Assembly: GCA_944386805.1 (NCBI GenBank)
Contig: CALXCO010000001.1
Location: 1 to 64,000 of the forward strand
Length of the DNA: 64,000 nucleotides
Direction of reading: 5' to 3'
Source: an uncultured Clostridia bacterium
GTDB lineage: Bacteria; Bacillota; Clostridia; Oscillospirales; Ruminococcaceae
Part shown: in pieces, positions 35,298 to 43,000 of the stretch
Layout: each line of letters opens with the position of its first letter
Position numbering within the stretch: the first letter of the stretch is position 1
Position numbers and translations under genes: made by a program
The notes under the pieces: model-generated
Databases searched by the model: none
Seen by the model: the letters and a program-made list of their open reading frames with translations, nothing else
Told to the model about the DNA's origin: nothing

Positions 35298-35335
35298 ATT
35301 ATCCTCCATTCGCCCAATTGGGCAGTAAAAAAAGT

Positions 35336-36256
35336 TTATGTCAGGCTGACCGAGGATGGGGAGAGGTCTTCTTTTGAATCCGGATTTTTCTTTTTCCGAT
35401 TGAAGACCCGTTCCATCGAAGCGGGCAGACCAAGGTAAACAATGTTATCCAGAATCCCCTTGAACCGTTTCAGCTCAAGCAGTTCATAAGCGGCCGCCAT
35501 TTCAGCGGCGGTGATGTTGAGGAGTTCCTTTCCATACTGATGGATTTCCTGTTTTTTCTGTTCGGAGAGATCACCGCTGACCTGAAATTTGCGGAGAAAC
35601 GGGTTAAACCCGCCTTCCTTGCAGTCATCTTCTAGATCGTCCAGCGCGTCGATAAAGTAAATCCATCGGCCGAGCAGATAACCAAACCGGCCGAGGATAC
35701 GTTTTTCCAGCTCCTGTTCCGACAGCGCCATCATCATCTGCGAAAGAGCGTGAGCACTCGGTTCAGCCGCCGCATCCAATCCGGTAGTGGGGTCGGCTTC
35801 CACCTCAGCCTGCTGCCGGTTCATATCACGGCAGACGCCGGTCAGGACAGGGAACAGACTGTCGGCTTTTTTGCCGGCGCGCGCAGTCAGCGGGAGGGTC
35901 AGCCGATATGCGGCGCTTTTGACGCCCTTAGCATCAGCTATGTTGTCGGCGACCTTGGCGTGCACCATCGAGACGACACAGCCGCTGATATAAGGAAGGG
36001 TATTCTGCTCGTTTTTGAGTCGCTGACGTTTGCGCAGCGGGTGAGCGGCGCAGGTAAAGGACTCATAGCCTGGGAAATCATCCCGCAGAGCCAATCCGAG
36101 CAGAGCGGCGAAAGTGAAATCATAGTTGAGCGACAAAGTCGAGAGCAGGCCGAAATGTTCTTTCAGGGCATGGCAGATACTGCAATAGACAGCCCGGTAG
36201 GTTTCGTACTCACTGACCCGAAGTTCGCCGATAGAAGGCCGGATATAGCCGAACAA
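35336..36256 (-). CDS. DUF5685 family protein
   Basis: A 306-residue, mostly helical DUF5685 protein. The N-terminus MFGYIRPSIGELRVSEYETY is the family signature, followed by YCSICHAL (Cys25, Cys28, His29) and a third Cys near residue 69 in FTCAAHP, a possible metal site. Near residue 205 is YFIDALDDLEDDCKEGGFNP, an Asp-rich helix that resembles the second Asp-rich motif of trans-isoprenyl or phytoene synthases. No membrane segment or signal peptide. First gene of a unit with the DnaJ protein (38-bp gap), the membrane protein and the XRE regulator. Function unknown. Confidence 0.85.
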   Translation of the reverse strand: MFGYIRPSIGELRVSEYETYRAVYCSICHALKEHFGLLSTLSLNYDFTFAALLGLALRDDFPGYESFTCAAHPLRKRQRLKNEQNTLPYISGCVVSMVHAKVADNIADAKGVKSAAYRLTLPLTARAGKKADSLFPVLTGVCRDMNRQQAEVEADPTTGLDAAAEPSAHALSQMMMALSEQELEKRILGRFGYLLGRWIYFIDALDDLEDDCKEGGFNPFLRKFQVSGDLSEQKKQEIHQYGKELLNITAAEMAAAYELLELKRFKGILDNIVYLGLPASMERVFNRKKKNPDSKEDLSPSSVSLT

Positions 36257-36293
36257 ACCATTTACTCCTTTCGCAATTGTGATCTTCAGGCTT

Positions 36294-36322
36294 ATTCTAA
36301 CATACCTGTCGAAGTCAGTAAA
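36294..36322 (-). promoter_or_regulatory. Promoter of the DUF5685-DnaJ operon
   Basis: Minus strand TTTACT (36317-36322), 17 bp, TAGAAT (36294-36299), about 38 bp upstream of the first gene. Confidence 0.6.
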
Positions 36323-36418
36323 TGGTTGTCAGATAAACATATTGTTACAAATATGTGTCTTTCGATCGAAAAGTGGCTGGAAATGGCAAAAGAGGCCGCC
36401 ATAAAGCAGAGCAAAACG

Positions 36419-36467
36419 TGAAAACCGGTGCCTTTCGGAGAGTAGGCAACTCCGAAAGACACCGGTG
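36419..36467 (-). terminator. Terminator of the first sigma/anti-sigma unit
   Basis: Minus strand ACCGGTGTCTTTCGGA pairs with TCCGAAAGGCACCGGT (one mismatch), followed by TTTTCACGTTTTG. It lies about 120 bp after the anti-sigma-like gene. The 329-bp gap 36257-36585 holds this and the DUF5685 promoter, nothing else that I can see. Confidence 0.75.
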
Positions 36468-36585
36468 TGGATGAGGTTATCCGTTCAGCTGTAGCAGCGC
36501 TGTGCCTGTTTCAGCGGCCGCACAGCCGGACGGAAAATATTGGATAAAAGGCAGCAAAACTGTTTTCAGCTGAATGGGGAATATT

Positions 36586-37242
36586 TTACGCTTCCGGAGA
36601 AGATTCACTGCCGGACGACTGCTGCTCGTTCTGGTAATTTTGATAATTTTGGGCAATCATATCAGCCCAGGGAAGTTCCAGCTGCCGTGCGCCGTTGACA
36701 CACCATTCACCCATTGCGTTGTTGGAGAAACCGCCCTGCCACTGGCCGTCTTCACTCCGGACGTATTCAGCGACACCATAGTTGTCCAGCGTGCCGCCGA
36801 TAATCAGGTAATGGGTCGTACCATCACCCGGCTGGGTGGTATAGATATATGGTTCCGTTTCCGAAAGTTCATCCGTAATATCCAGTTTTTCGCCGTCTGG
36901 GTCGAGGATCAGCTTACCGTCGACGACCTTCAGATAACTGTCGAGTGAACCGGTATCGAAGGTGACAGCAGCACCGCCGTCGGAGATCTGACCGGAGCCG
37001 GCGATAAAACTGATGATATTGTTGGCGGCATAGACGCCGGCAGGGACTGCGCAGATGACAGCGGCAGCGATCACGCCTGCGAGGACCTTTTTACGAATAC
37101 GGATATTTTTTTTAGCCCGCATATTGTCCAATCCTTTCTCAGTCAAGTTACTGCATTCCATATCCAGCTGAGCACGGATGCGCTCAGACGCCTGAGCGGG
37201 CAGCCGGATTTGTTCAAAGACCGAATTGATCTGCTGTTTCAT
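36586..37242 (-). CDS. Putative anti-sigma factor, single-pass membrane protein
   Basis: A 218-residue protein: a cytosolic N-terminus of about 50 residues, one membrane helix (VLAGVIAAAVICAVPAGVYA, about 52-72) and an extracytoplasmic domain. The gene overlaps the upstream sigma factor gene by 29 bp, the usual arrangement of a membrane anti-sigma factor. The outer domain contains DGEKLDITDELSETEPYIY and HYLIIGGTLDNYGVAEY; the same pattern recurs in the protein at 56870-57502, so the two are paralogues. C-terminus Gln/Ser-rich. No zinc-binding HxxxCxxC motif, so it is not a ZAS-type anti-sigma. Role is inferred from context. Confidence 0.7.
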   Translation of the reverse strand: MKQQINSVFEQIRLPAQASERIRAQLDMECSNLTEKGLDNMRAKKNIRIRKKVLAGVIAAAVICAVPAGVYAANNIISFIAGSGQISDGGAAVTFDTGSLDSYLKVVDGKLILDPDGEKLDITDELSETEPYIYTTQPGDGTTHYLIIGGTLDNYGVAEYVRSEDGQWQGGFSNNAMGEWCVNGARQLELPWADMIAQNYQNYQNEQQSSGSESSPEA

Positions 37243-37708
37243 AGCCTGCTCCCTCCAGACTTGTTTTCAGTTTATCCCGTGCCCGTTGGAGCCGGGTGGT
37301 GACAGCGGTTTTGCTGGAATGGGTGAGCCGTGCGATTTCGGCGGTGGAAAAGCCTTCATAATAATAAAGGTAGAGCACGACCCGGTATTTGGTATCCAGC
37401 GCCATCACCTGTGCAAAAAGTTCACTGTCTTTTGAAGTGCGCAGCGGAAGGGTAACCTCCAGCAGCTCATCCAGTGACCCGACATTCCGCCGCCAGAAAG
37501 AGCGCAGAAGGTTGCGGCTTTCGTTCGCGGTGACCTGCATCAGCCAGGCTTTTTTCTTGCCGGGCTGGAGGTTAGCCGCATGAAGCAGCTTGAGGAAGAC
37601 CGTCTGGCAGATATCCTCGGCGTCCTGCACCGAGCGGGTATAGCTCAGAGCGAGCCGGAAGACGCTGTCCTGATAAGCGCAGAAGAGCGCACCGATATCC
37701 TGTTCCAA
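37214..37708 (-). CDS. ECF-type RNA polymerase sigma factor
   Basis: A 164-residue sigma-70-family factor of the ECF group. Region 2 holds FRLALSYTRSVQDAEDICQTVFLKLL; region 4 holds YRVVLYLYYYEGFSTAEIARLTHSSKTAVTTRLQRAR. The start is set to TTG at 37708 because AAAGGAGG lies 8 bp upstream; an in-frame ATG at 37774 has no site. Its partner overlaps it by 29 bp downstream. Target promoters cannot be named; autoregulation is likely for this group. Confidence 0.85.
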   Translation of the reverse strand: MEQDIGALFCAYQDSVFRLALSYTRSVQDAEDICQTVFLKLLHAANLQPGKKKAWLMQVTANESRNLLRSFWRRNVGSLDELLEVTLPLRTSKDSELFAQVMALDTKYRVVLYLYYYEGFSTAEIARLTHSSKTAVTTRLQRARDKLKTSLEGAGYETADQFGL

Positions 37709-38102
37709 TTCTGCCGCCTCCTTTCCAAAGTCAAATTGCCTGCCGGAGCAGGTGGTTGATGGGGGACTCCCCAATCTTGAGGCCTCACATATATAACAAT
37801 TGAGCAGCCGGTCTGGTCACAGAAAACCCGTAAAAAACGAAAAATTTTTCTGAAAACCGGGAACAGACCGCCAAAGACTGGACAAACAGCAAAGCTGTCC
37901 GGATGTATTATAGCATAAATGCGTCAGAAAGCGGTAATTTTCCACAGATTTCCTGCAAAAGTGCCCTGCGTTTTGTCCACTCAGACGAAGGAAAGGGGAG
38001 GGTAAAAATGAAATGACAAACGAGAAAGTGAGATAAAAGAAGCAAAATAACGAGAGATCGAGAGAATGAGGTGTGTAAATTAAAAAATAGCCGAATTTCA
38101 GG
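37709..38102. other. Intergenic region upstream of the sigma factor gene
   Basis: About 390 bp without a convincing gene. On the minus strand a TATAAT occurs at 37909-37914 without a clear -35, possibly the sigma gene promoter with a long leader; a small hairpin with GGACA/TGTCC arms follows it. A frame on the minus strand spanning 37817-38221 is hydrophobic low-complexity sequence without a ribosome site. Confidence 0.4.
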
Positions 38103-38131
38103 TTGACAAACCGTTTGCAGTCGGCTATAAT
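38103..38131 (+). promoter_or_regulatory. Promoter of rplM-rpsI
   Basis: Perfect TTGACA (38103-38108), 17 bp, TATAAT (38126-38131). Transcription should begin near 38138. Confidence 0.9.
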
Positions 38132-38137
38132 AATACA

Positions 38138-38247
38138 CGTTGTGAAAAACGTACTGAAACGAAACCCGGTTTTGGTAGGCGGATTCGAAGATAAAAGACG
38201 GTCTGGAATCCGAAGATTCATGAAAATATTACTGGAGGTAAAAGACT
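38138..38247 (+). promoter_or_regulatory. 5' leader of rplM, candidate L13 autoregulatory element
   Basis: A leader of about 110 nt containing the stem CGGATTC (38180-38186)/GAATCCG (38206-38212). An L13 leader element is known from Bacillota in this position; I infer the match from location and size, not from a covariance model. Confidence 0.4.
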
Positions 38248-38673
38248 ATGACTACGATGCCGAAAGCTGCTGAAATCAGCCGCAACTGGTATGTGATCGA
38301 TGCCGAGGGCAAGACCCTGGGTCGTGTCGCCGCTGAGGCAGCAGCCCTGCTCCGCGGCAAACATAAAACCACCTTTGCACCCCATGTTGACTGTGGCGAC
38401 AACGTCATCATCATCAACTGTGCAAAAGCTGTTCTGACCGGCAAGAAGCTGGAGAACAAATATCTGCGTTGGCACACCGGATGGATTGGCCATCTGAAAG
38501 AAGTACAGTACTCCACCCTGATGAAGACGCATCCTGAGAAAGCAATGGAAGTTGCTGTCAACGGAATGATTCCGGACACTGTAATTGGCCGCAAGGAGAG
38601 AAGCCGCCTGCACGTATATGCTGGCGCTGAACATCCGCATGCAGCACAGAAGCCCGAAAAATACGAGCTGTAA
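38248..38673 (+). CDS. rplM: 50S ribosomal protein L13
   Basis: L13 (141 aa), an early-assembly 50S protein binding 23S rRNA. Signatures: NWYVIDAEGKTLGRVAAEAA, GDNVIIINCAKAVLTGKKL and GMIPDTVIGRKERSRLHVY, ending near HPHAAQKPEKYEL. The ATG has GGAGG 11 bp upstream. It is followed 22 bp later by rpsI, the universal pairing, and preceded by a consensus promoter and a structured leader. Confidence 0.97.
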   Translation: MTTMPKAAEISRNWYVIDAEGKTLGRVAAEAAALLRGKHKTTFAPHVDCGDNVIIINCAKAVLTGKKLENKYLRWHTGWIGHLKEVQYSTLMKTHPEKAMEVAVNGMIPDTVIGRKERSRLHVYAGAEHPHAAQKPEKYEL

Positions 38674-38695
38674 TCATCGAAGGGAGGCTATTTAA

Positions 38696-39094
38696 ATGTA
38701 CGAATCCAAACCTTATTTCTACGGCACCGGCAGAAGAAAATCCTCTGTTGCACGTGTACGCGTTTACCAGGGCACTGGTTCCATCACCATCAACGGCCGC
38801 TCGATCGACGATTACTTTGGCCTTGAGACCCTGAAACTGATTGTCCGTCAGCCTCTGGCCCTGACCGAGACCGAAGGTAAATTTGACATTGTCTGCACCG
38901 TAGCAGGCGGCGGCGTTACCGGCCAGGCTGGCGCAATCCGTCACGGCCTGTCCAGAGCCCTGCTTCAGTTTGATCCTGAACTGCGTTCTTCTCTGAAGAA
39001 AGCTGGTTTCCTGACCCGCGATCCTCGTATGAAAGAACGTAAGAAGTACGGCCTCAAGGCTGCCCGTCGCGCTCCCCAGTTCAGCAAACGCTAA
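38696..39094 (+). CDS. rpsI: 30S ribosomal protein S9
   Basis: S9 (132 aa), whose C-terminal tail reaches the decoding region near P-site tRNA. Signatures: [35 protein letters not shown] and the basic C-terminus ending QFSKR. The ATG follows AAGGGAGG. Second gene of rplM-rpsI, closed by the terminator at 39134-39171. Confidence 0.97.
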   Translation: MYESKPYFYGTGRRKSSVARVRVYQGTGSITINGRSIDDYFGLETLKLIVRQPLALTETEGKFDIVCTVAGGGVTGQAGAIRHGLSRALLQFDPELRSSLKKAGFLTRDPRMKERKKYGLKAARRAPQFSKR

Positions 39095-39133
39095 TCTCAC
39101 TTACCTAAGAGACAATTTCCCGAAAGTGATGTC

Positions 39134-39171
39134 AAAAAGCCCCGGAACTATGCAGTTTCCGGGGCTTTTTG
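39134..39171 (+). terminator. Terminator of rplM-rpsI
   Basis: AAAAAGCCCCGGAA pairs with TTCCGGGGCTTTTT around a 9-nt loop. Strong stem and T-tract. Confidence 0.92.
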
Positions 39172-39201
39172 AGCAAATATAGGACTATAACGGAGGCAAA
39201 A

Positions 39202-39708
39202 ATGGACATACGATTTGCAGAGACAACCGATTTACAGCAGATAGCGGACGTATATATCAACAATCATCGAAGTACCTATCAGGGATTATTATCGGATGAT
39301 TATTTAAAGGGTTTGACGGTAGACTATGGCGTTCAAAAATGGAAGCAGTATATGCAGGACAGCAAAAGAAAGATATGGGCAGCATTTGAAGGCACAAGTT
39401 TTCTGGGGTTTGTTGCGGGGATGGAGGATTCAGAGCTGGAGAACACGTGGTATCTAGACTCACTGCATGTCGTTCCATCTGCGCGTGGGAAGGGAGTCGG
39501 GACCGGGCTGATTCGGACCATCGGAAGGTATGCGCTGGAAAACGGGTATGCAAAGATGAGCATCTGTATTGTCAGAGGAAATGATACAGCGGGCAGTTTA
39601 TACAGGAAACTGGGAGCAAGGCATTTGAAGTATTTTGAAGATGAATTTGGCGGAACAAAATCAAATTCCGAAAAACTGATCTGGGAAGATCTTGATATTT
39701 TTGCATAA
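39202..39708 (+). CDS. GNAT family N-acetyltransferase
   Basis: A 168-residue acetyltransferase of the GNAT superfamily. Acetyl-CoA motif A is LHVVPSARGKGVGTGLIRTI; motif B is the C-terminal LYRKLGARHLKYFEDEFGG. N-terminal MDIRFAETTDLQQIADVYINN is typical of RimI/amino-sugar type enzymes, but the substrate is unknown. The ATG at 39202 has CGGAGG 6 bp upstream. Compared with rplM-rpsI the sequence is clearly more A/T-rich, fitting an acquired gene. No promoter of its own is clear; the rpsI terminator precedes it by 31 bp. Confidence 0.88.
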   Translation: MDIRFAETTDLQQIADVYINNHRSTYQGLLSDDYLKGLTVDYGVQKWKQYMQDSKRKIWAAFEGTSFLGFVAGMEDSELENTWYLDSLHVVPSARGKGVGTGLIRTIGRYALENGYAKMSICIVRGNDTAGSLYRKLGARHLKYFEDEFGGTKSNSEKLIWEDLDIFA

Positions 39709-39722
39709 CAGCTGACCAGAGG

Positions 39723-39755
39723 TGCAATATCATGTATTTTAAGCATGATATTGCA
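39723..39755. repeat. Perfect inverted repeat after the GNAT gene
   Basis: TGCAATATCATG/CATGATATTGCA, 12 bp each with a 9-nt spacer. No U-tract. Could be an operator or part of a composite terminator. Confidence 0.5.
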
Positions 39756-39769
39756 TGATAAATGAGTAT

Positions 39770-39798
39770 TAGACATAGAAAATATTCTCGATTATAAT
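39770..39798 (+). promoter_or_regulatory. Candidate promoter of the flavodoxin island
   Basis: TAGACA (39770-39775), 17 bp, TATAAT (39793-39798). The following terminator-like hairpin begins on its -10, so activity may depend on read-through. Confidence 0.45.
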
Positions 39799-39842
39799 GT
39801 AAGTGTAGCAGAGAGTCCATCTGTTTTGCACTTACATTTTTT
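39797..39842 (+). terminator. Terminator-like hairpin before the flavodoxin island
   Basis: AATGTAAGTG pairs perfectly with CACTTACATT followed by TTTTT; inner GCAGA/TCTG extends the stem. It probably ends GNAT transcription. Confidence 0.65.
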
Positions 39843-39908
39843 TGTGCAGTAAAATACGGTTCCGAATAGCTGAGGGCCAGCGACCGATGAAAACTGGAGG
39901 TAACGACT

Positions 39909-41036
39909 ATGAAAAGACTGACGGCATTTCTTTTAGCAGCCATGCTGGTAATTCCTCTGGCTGGATGCGGCAATGAACCTGAGAGCGTTTCTGAACCGGA
40001 AAGTTCTCAATCTTCAGCGAGTGAAACGGTTTCAGCCGAACCGGAAGAATCCTCTCCGTCAGGGCAGGATGAGGGTGTTGGAGATGAAGAATCAGAGACT
40101 TCCAATATTCTTGTCGCTTATTTTTCCTGGGCCGATAACGCGGTTTTAGCAGAGGATGTGGACGCGGTTGCTTCCCCCAGTGTACTTGCCCCCGGCAATG
40201 TGCAGGAGCTGGCCGGTTGGGTACAGGAGGAGACCGGCGGGGATATATTTGGGATCCGTGTAACCGATCCTTATCCCAGTGACTGGGACGATTGTCTTGC
40301 ACGGGCAAACCAGGAGCGGGGCGATCAGGCACGGCCGGCGTTGCAGGAACAGGTCGAGAATCTGGAACAGTACGATACCGTCTTTCTTGGTTATCCCAAC
40401 TGGTGGTATGGGGTTCCCATGGCGCTGCTCACTTTTCTGGAGGAAAATGATCTTACCGGCAAGCAGGTGTATTTATTTTGTTCTCACGGGACCGGCGGTT
40501 TGTCAAACAGCGTAGACATTATTTCAGAGGCGCTCCCCAATGCCACGATTTCTGACAATATTTTTGACTGCTACGAAGAGGAAGCCTCTTCCTCTCAGGC
40601 CAATATTCAAAGCTGGGTAGCAGAACTGGGGTACACACGACCTTCTGCACCTGAAAATAATGAGGAAACAGCAGAGGCGCAGCTTTCGGTCACCTGGGAC
40701 GACAATCAGGTGATCTATGCGCTCAATGACAGTCCTGCCGCCGCATCTCTTCTGGAGCAGCTGCCGTTGACCATAGAGGTGGAAGATTACAGCACCAACG
40801 AAAAGATTTTCTATCCACCCCAGACGCTGGACACCTCTGACACACCCACTGCATCGGGCGGCGCTGGAACTCTGGCCTATTATGCCCCTTGGGGCGATGT
40901 TGTGATGTTCTACGGGGATTACAGCGAAAATCCTTCCTTGTTTGAATTAGGGCAAATCGTTTCCGGCGAGGAACTAGTAGCTCAGATGAGCGGTACAATT
41001 ACGATCACAGCAAGTAGTGCGCTCAGGATCTCGTAG
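39909..41036 (+). CDS. Flavodoxin-like lipoprotein fused to a cyclophilin-like domain
   Basis: A 375-residue exported lipoprotein. Signal peptide with lipobox IPLAGC (Cys at about residue 21), an acidic Ser/Glu-rich linker to about 65, then a flavodoxin-type domain (ILVAYFSWADNAVLA, DTVFLGYPNWWYGVPMAL, LFCSHGTGGLSNS) to about 240. The last 110 residues (LSVTWDDNQVIYALNDSPAA to MSGTITI) match the cyclophilin-like fold domain found in bacterial lipoproteins. It differs from ordinary flavodoxins by an insert after the FMN P-loop. Probably an envelope electron carrier in an anaerobic redox pathway (inference). ATG preceded by GGAGG. Confidence 0.88.
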   Translation: MKRLTAFLLAAMLVIPLAGCGNEPESVSEPESSQSSASETVSAEPEESSPSGQDEGVGDEESETSNILVAYFSWADNAVLAEDVDAVASPSVLAPGNVQELAGWVQEETGGDIFGIRVTDPYPSDWDDCLARANQERGDQARPALQEQVENLEQYDTVFLGYPNWWYGVPMALLTFLEENDLTGKQVYLFCSHGTGGLSNSVDIISEALPNATISDNIFDCYEEEASSSQANIQSWVAELGYTRPSAPENNEETAEAQLSVTWDDNQVIYALNDSPAAASLLEQLPLTIEVEDYSTNEKIFYPPQTLDTSDTPTASGGAGTLAYYAPWGDVVMFYGDYSENPSLFELGQIVSGEELVAQMSGTITITASSALRIS

Positions 41037-41116
41037 ATGTACAGCTACAGCTCCAGCGGAACTGTGGTGTGGGTGATCTGAAAATGTCCGATTACGGATA
41101 AAAGGGGGCACTGCTT

Positions 41117-41251
41117 ATGAAGGTATTGGCGATCAACGGCAGTCCCCGTGCGAGAGAAATTTCGGATAATGCCATCGCCTGTAGAAATCCCTGTAAGATC
41201 AAAACATGGAATCCGTCTCTGCTGGAAAGGAAACAAGAGCCTGACGCATGA
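41117..41251 (+). pseudogene. Truncated NADPH-dependent FMN reductase-like fragment
   Basis: The frame begins MKVLAINGSPRARE, the diagnostic first strand and FMN loop of NADPH-dependent FMN reductase/iron-sulfur flavoproteins, with GGGGG upstream of the ATG. Homology stops after about 12 codons and the frame ends after 44 with no further flavodoxin motif. It lies between two flavodoxin-type genes and looks like the 5' remnant of a deleted third flavoprotein gene. The motif is short, so confidence is limited. Confidence 0.45.
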
Positions 41252-41291
41252 CGTTGGCTCTTAAAAAAAAGCAAACGAAAGGAAGGCCCCT

Positions 41292-41984
41292 ATGAAAAAA
41301 CTATTTTCTGTTCTGATAGCAATGACCATGGTGTTTTCTCTTGCTGCGTGCAGCGGCGGAAATTCGTCTTCCAGCGGAGATGCCAGCTCCGAACCGTCTG
41401 TCTCTTCTTCAGAACCTTCTTCCACTAATTTGGAAACACCCGCCTCCTCAGAGGTACCTGAATCTGACGCTTTTTCCTCCCAGCCGGATGAATCAACAGA
41501 AGAGGGAGAAACGCTGGTGGCCTACTTTTCCTGGTCGGGCAACACACAGCAGCTGGCTGAGATCATCGCCCAGGAAACCGGCGCCGATCTCTTTGAGATT
41601 GCAACTGTAACGCTTTATACCGACGATTACAATACGCTTTTGGATGTTGCTCAGCAGGAACAGGGAGAGGACGCCCGTCCAGAACTGAATGCTCAGGTGG
41701 AAAACTGGGATAGTTACGATACAATCTTTGTGGGTTATCCCAACTGGTGGAGCGACGCACCAATGGCTGTTTATACCTTTCTGGAATCTTATGATTTTAC
41801 CAGAAAGACACTGATCCCCTTTAACACCAGTGCCAGCGGCGGTTTTGGCAGAAGTCTGACTGGGATTGAGGAAAGTGCCGCCGGTGCGACGATTCTGGAA
41901 GGTCTGGACCTTACAGAAGGCGAACTGGGAGACGCACAGAACCGTGTGACCACTTGGCTGGATAGCCTTGGCTTAAACGGATAA
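41292..41984 (+). CDS. Flavodoxin-like lipoprotein
   Basis: A 230-residue lipoprotein: signal peptide with lipobox FSLAAC (Cys about residue 20), a Ser/Glu/Pro-rich linker to about 70, then a full flavodoxin-like domain (VAYFSWSGNTQQLAEIIAQE, DTIFVGYPNWWSDAPMAVYT, FNTSASGGFGRSL). The FMN phosphate loop SWSGNTQ is intact, unlike the altered loop of the longer paralogue at 39909. Ends near the C-terminal helix of the domain. AAAGGAAGG precedes the ATG. Likely an extracytoplasmic FMN electron carrier serving the island; partner unknown. Confidence 0.9.
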   Translation: MKKLFSVLIAMTMVFSLAACSGGNSSSSGDASSEPSVSSSEPSSTNLETPASSEVPESDAFSSQPDESTEEGETLVAYFSWSGNTQQLAEIIAQETGADLFEIATVTLYTDDYNTLLDVAQQEQGEDARPELNAQVENWDSYDTIFVGYPNWWSDAPMAVYTFLESYDFTRKTLIPFNTSASGGFGRSLTGIEESAAGATILEGLDLTEGELGDAQNRVTTWLDSLGLNG

Positions 41985-42006
41985 GCAAAGGAAGGAGGAA
42001 CCCCCT

Positions 42007-42136
42007 GTGAAACCGAAACATTGACGGCTATTTGCCGGAACTGGTGTCACAGGGAAAGGTGAAAAGCGGCCTGAAGGCTTTGTCCAGTAAAACGGAGGAC
42101 TTTACTGGTGTTCTTGAGTTAATGGAACTGGAGTGA
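42007..42136 (+). pseudogene. Remnant of a small gene with a frame disruption
   Basis: A strong ribosome site (GGAAGGAGG) precedes GTG at 42007, but the frame stops after five codons. In another frame 42020-42136 encodes IDGYLPELVSQGKVKSGLKA and then LSSKTEDFTGVLELMELE before a stop that overlaps the site of the next gene. This looks like the fused ends of a decayed gene. I do not recognise the family. Confidence 0.35.
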
Positions 42137-42144
42137 AAAACAGA

Positions 42145-42987
42145 ATGATTCATGAGACAATATCTCTTGTAAAAGGAAAAGAGGTCACCCTGACCACCTA
42201 TATCCACGATCAATCCACACAAGGAAATTTTCAGATTTCCAAAAGACCGGCCATTATTGTAATGCCCGGCGGAGCCTACTCTTTTCTCTCCGATACAGAG
42301 GGAGAACCGGTTGCGCTGACCTTCCTCAAAGAAGGGTACAATACTTTTGTGTTGCGGTATTCGGTTGGTGACGCCTGCACCTATCCCGAAATTTTAAAGG
42401 AGGTTTCGCTCGCAGTGTGGGAAGTCCGTTCTCATGCTGAGGGATGGAACATCAACCCCGATGCAATTGTGCTGATGGGATTCTCGGCGGGGGCCTGCCT
42501 TGCGGCTATGTCGGCAACTCAGTGGAATACGCCCGGTTTGGCGGAGCGGCTGGGCGTCCCCTTCGAAGGGGTCAAACCAAATGCAGCGGTGATCGCCTAC
42601 GCTCCCTGGGATAACACCAACACCATCCAGAAAAATCCAAAGTACTATAATCCGGACTGCGCAAAAATTGCCAAAGACTGTACCCCGGAACTGGATTTTA
42701 TCAACTATACCGGTTCCCATATGCCGCCCCTATTTATCTGGCACAACCGGTATGACAAATTTGTCCCGGCGATTAACCCTGTGATGATTGCGGCAAAGAT
42801 GCTGGAACTGGATCTCCCTTTTGAGCTGCATCTTTTTCAGGGCGGGGAGCATGGTATGTCTGTTTGCAACCGTCTGAGTTCCTACGGAGAGGAAGCCAGA
42901 GAACTCAACAACAGGAATCCCAATGTGGCAATGTGGGTTCCCATGTGTATCAATTGGATGAACGACCTTTTTGATATTCAACGATAA
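42145..42987 (+). CDS. Alpha/beta hydrolase, esterase family
   Basis: A 280-residue alpha/beta hydrolase of the BD-FAE/acetyl-esterase type. The oxyanion region is IVMPGGAYSFLS; the nucleophile elbow is VLMGFSAGACLAA; late Asp and His lie in NRYDKFVPAIN and GGEHGMSV. No signal peptide, so cytosolic. ATG at 42145 is preferred (GGAG 11 bp upstream) over GTG at 42133, which lies on the ribosome site. Followed 13 bp later by the cupin gene. In the island it may deacetylate or hydrolyse an ester substrate handled by the cupin and aldo/keto reductase (inference). Confidence 0.88.
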   Translation: MIHETISLVKGKEVTLTTYIHDQSTQGNFQISKRPAIIVMPGGAYSFLSDTEGEPVALTFLKEGYNTFVLRYSVGDACTYPEILKEVSLAVWEVRSHAEGWNINPDAIVLMGFSAGACLAAMSATQWNTPGLAERLGVPFEGVKPNAAVIAYAPWDNTNTIQKNPKYYNPDCAKIAKDCTPELDFINYTGSHMPPLFIWHNRYDKFVPAINPVMIAAKMLELDLPFELHLFQGGEHGMSVCNRLSSYGEEARELNNRNPNVAMWVPMCINWMNDLFDIQR

Positions 42988-43000
42988 GGAGGAGTTCTAT

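Noticed and set aside
37817..38221. 134-codon minus-strand frame upstream of rplM
   Set aside because: Hydrophobic low-complexity Phe/Leu/Ser sequence, no ribosome site, and it runs across the rplM promoter and leader.
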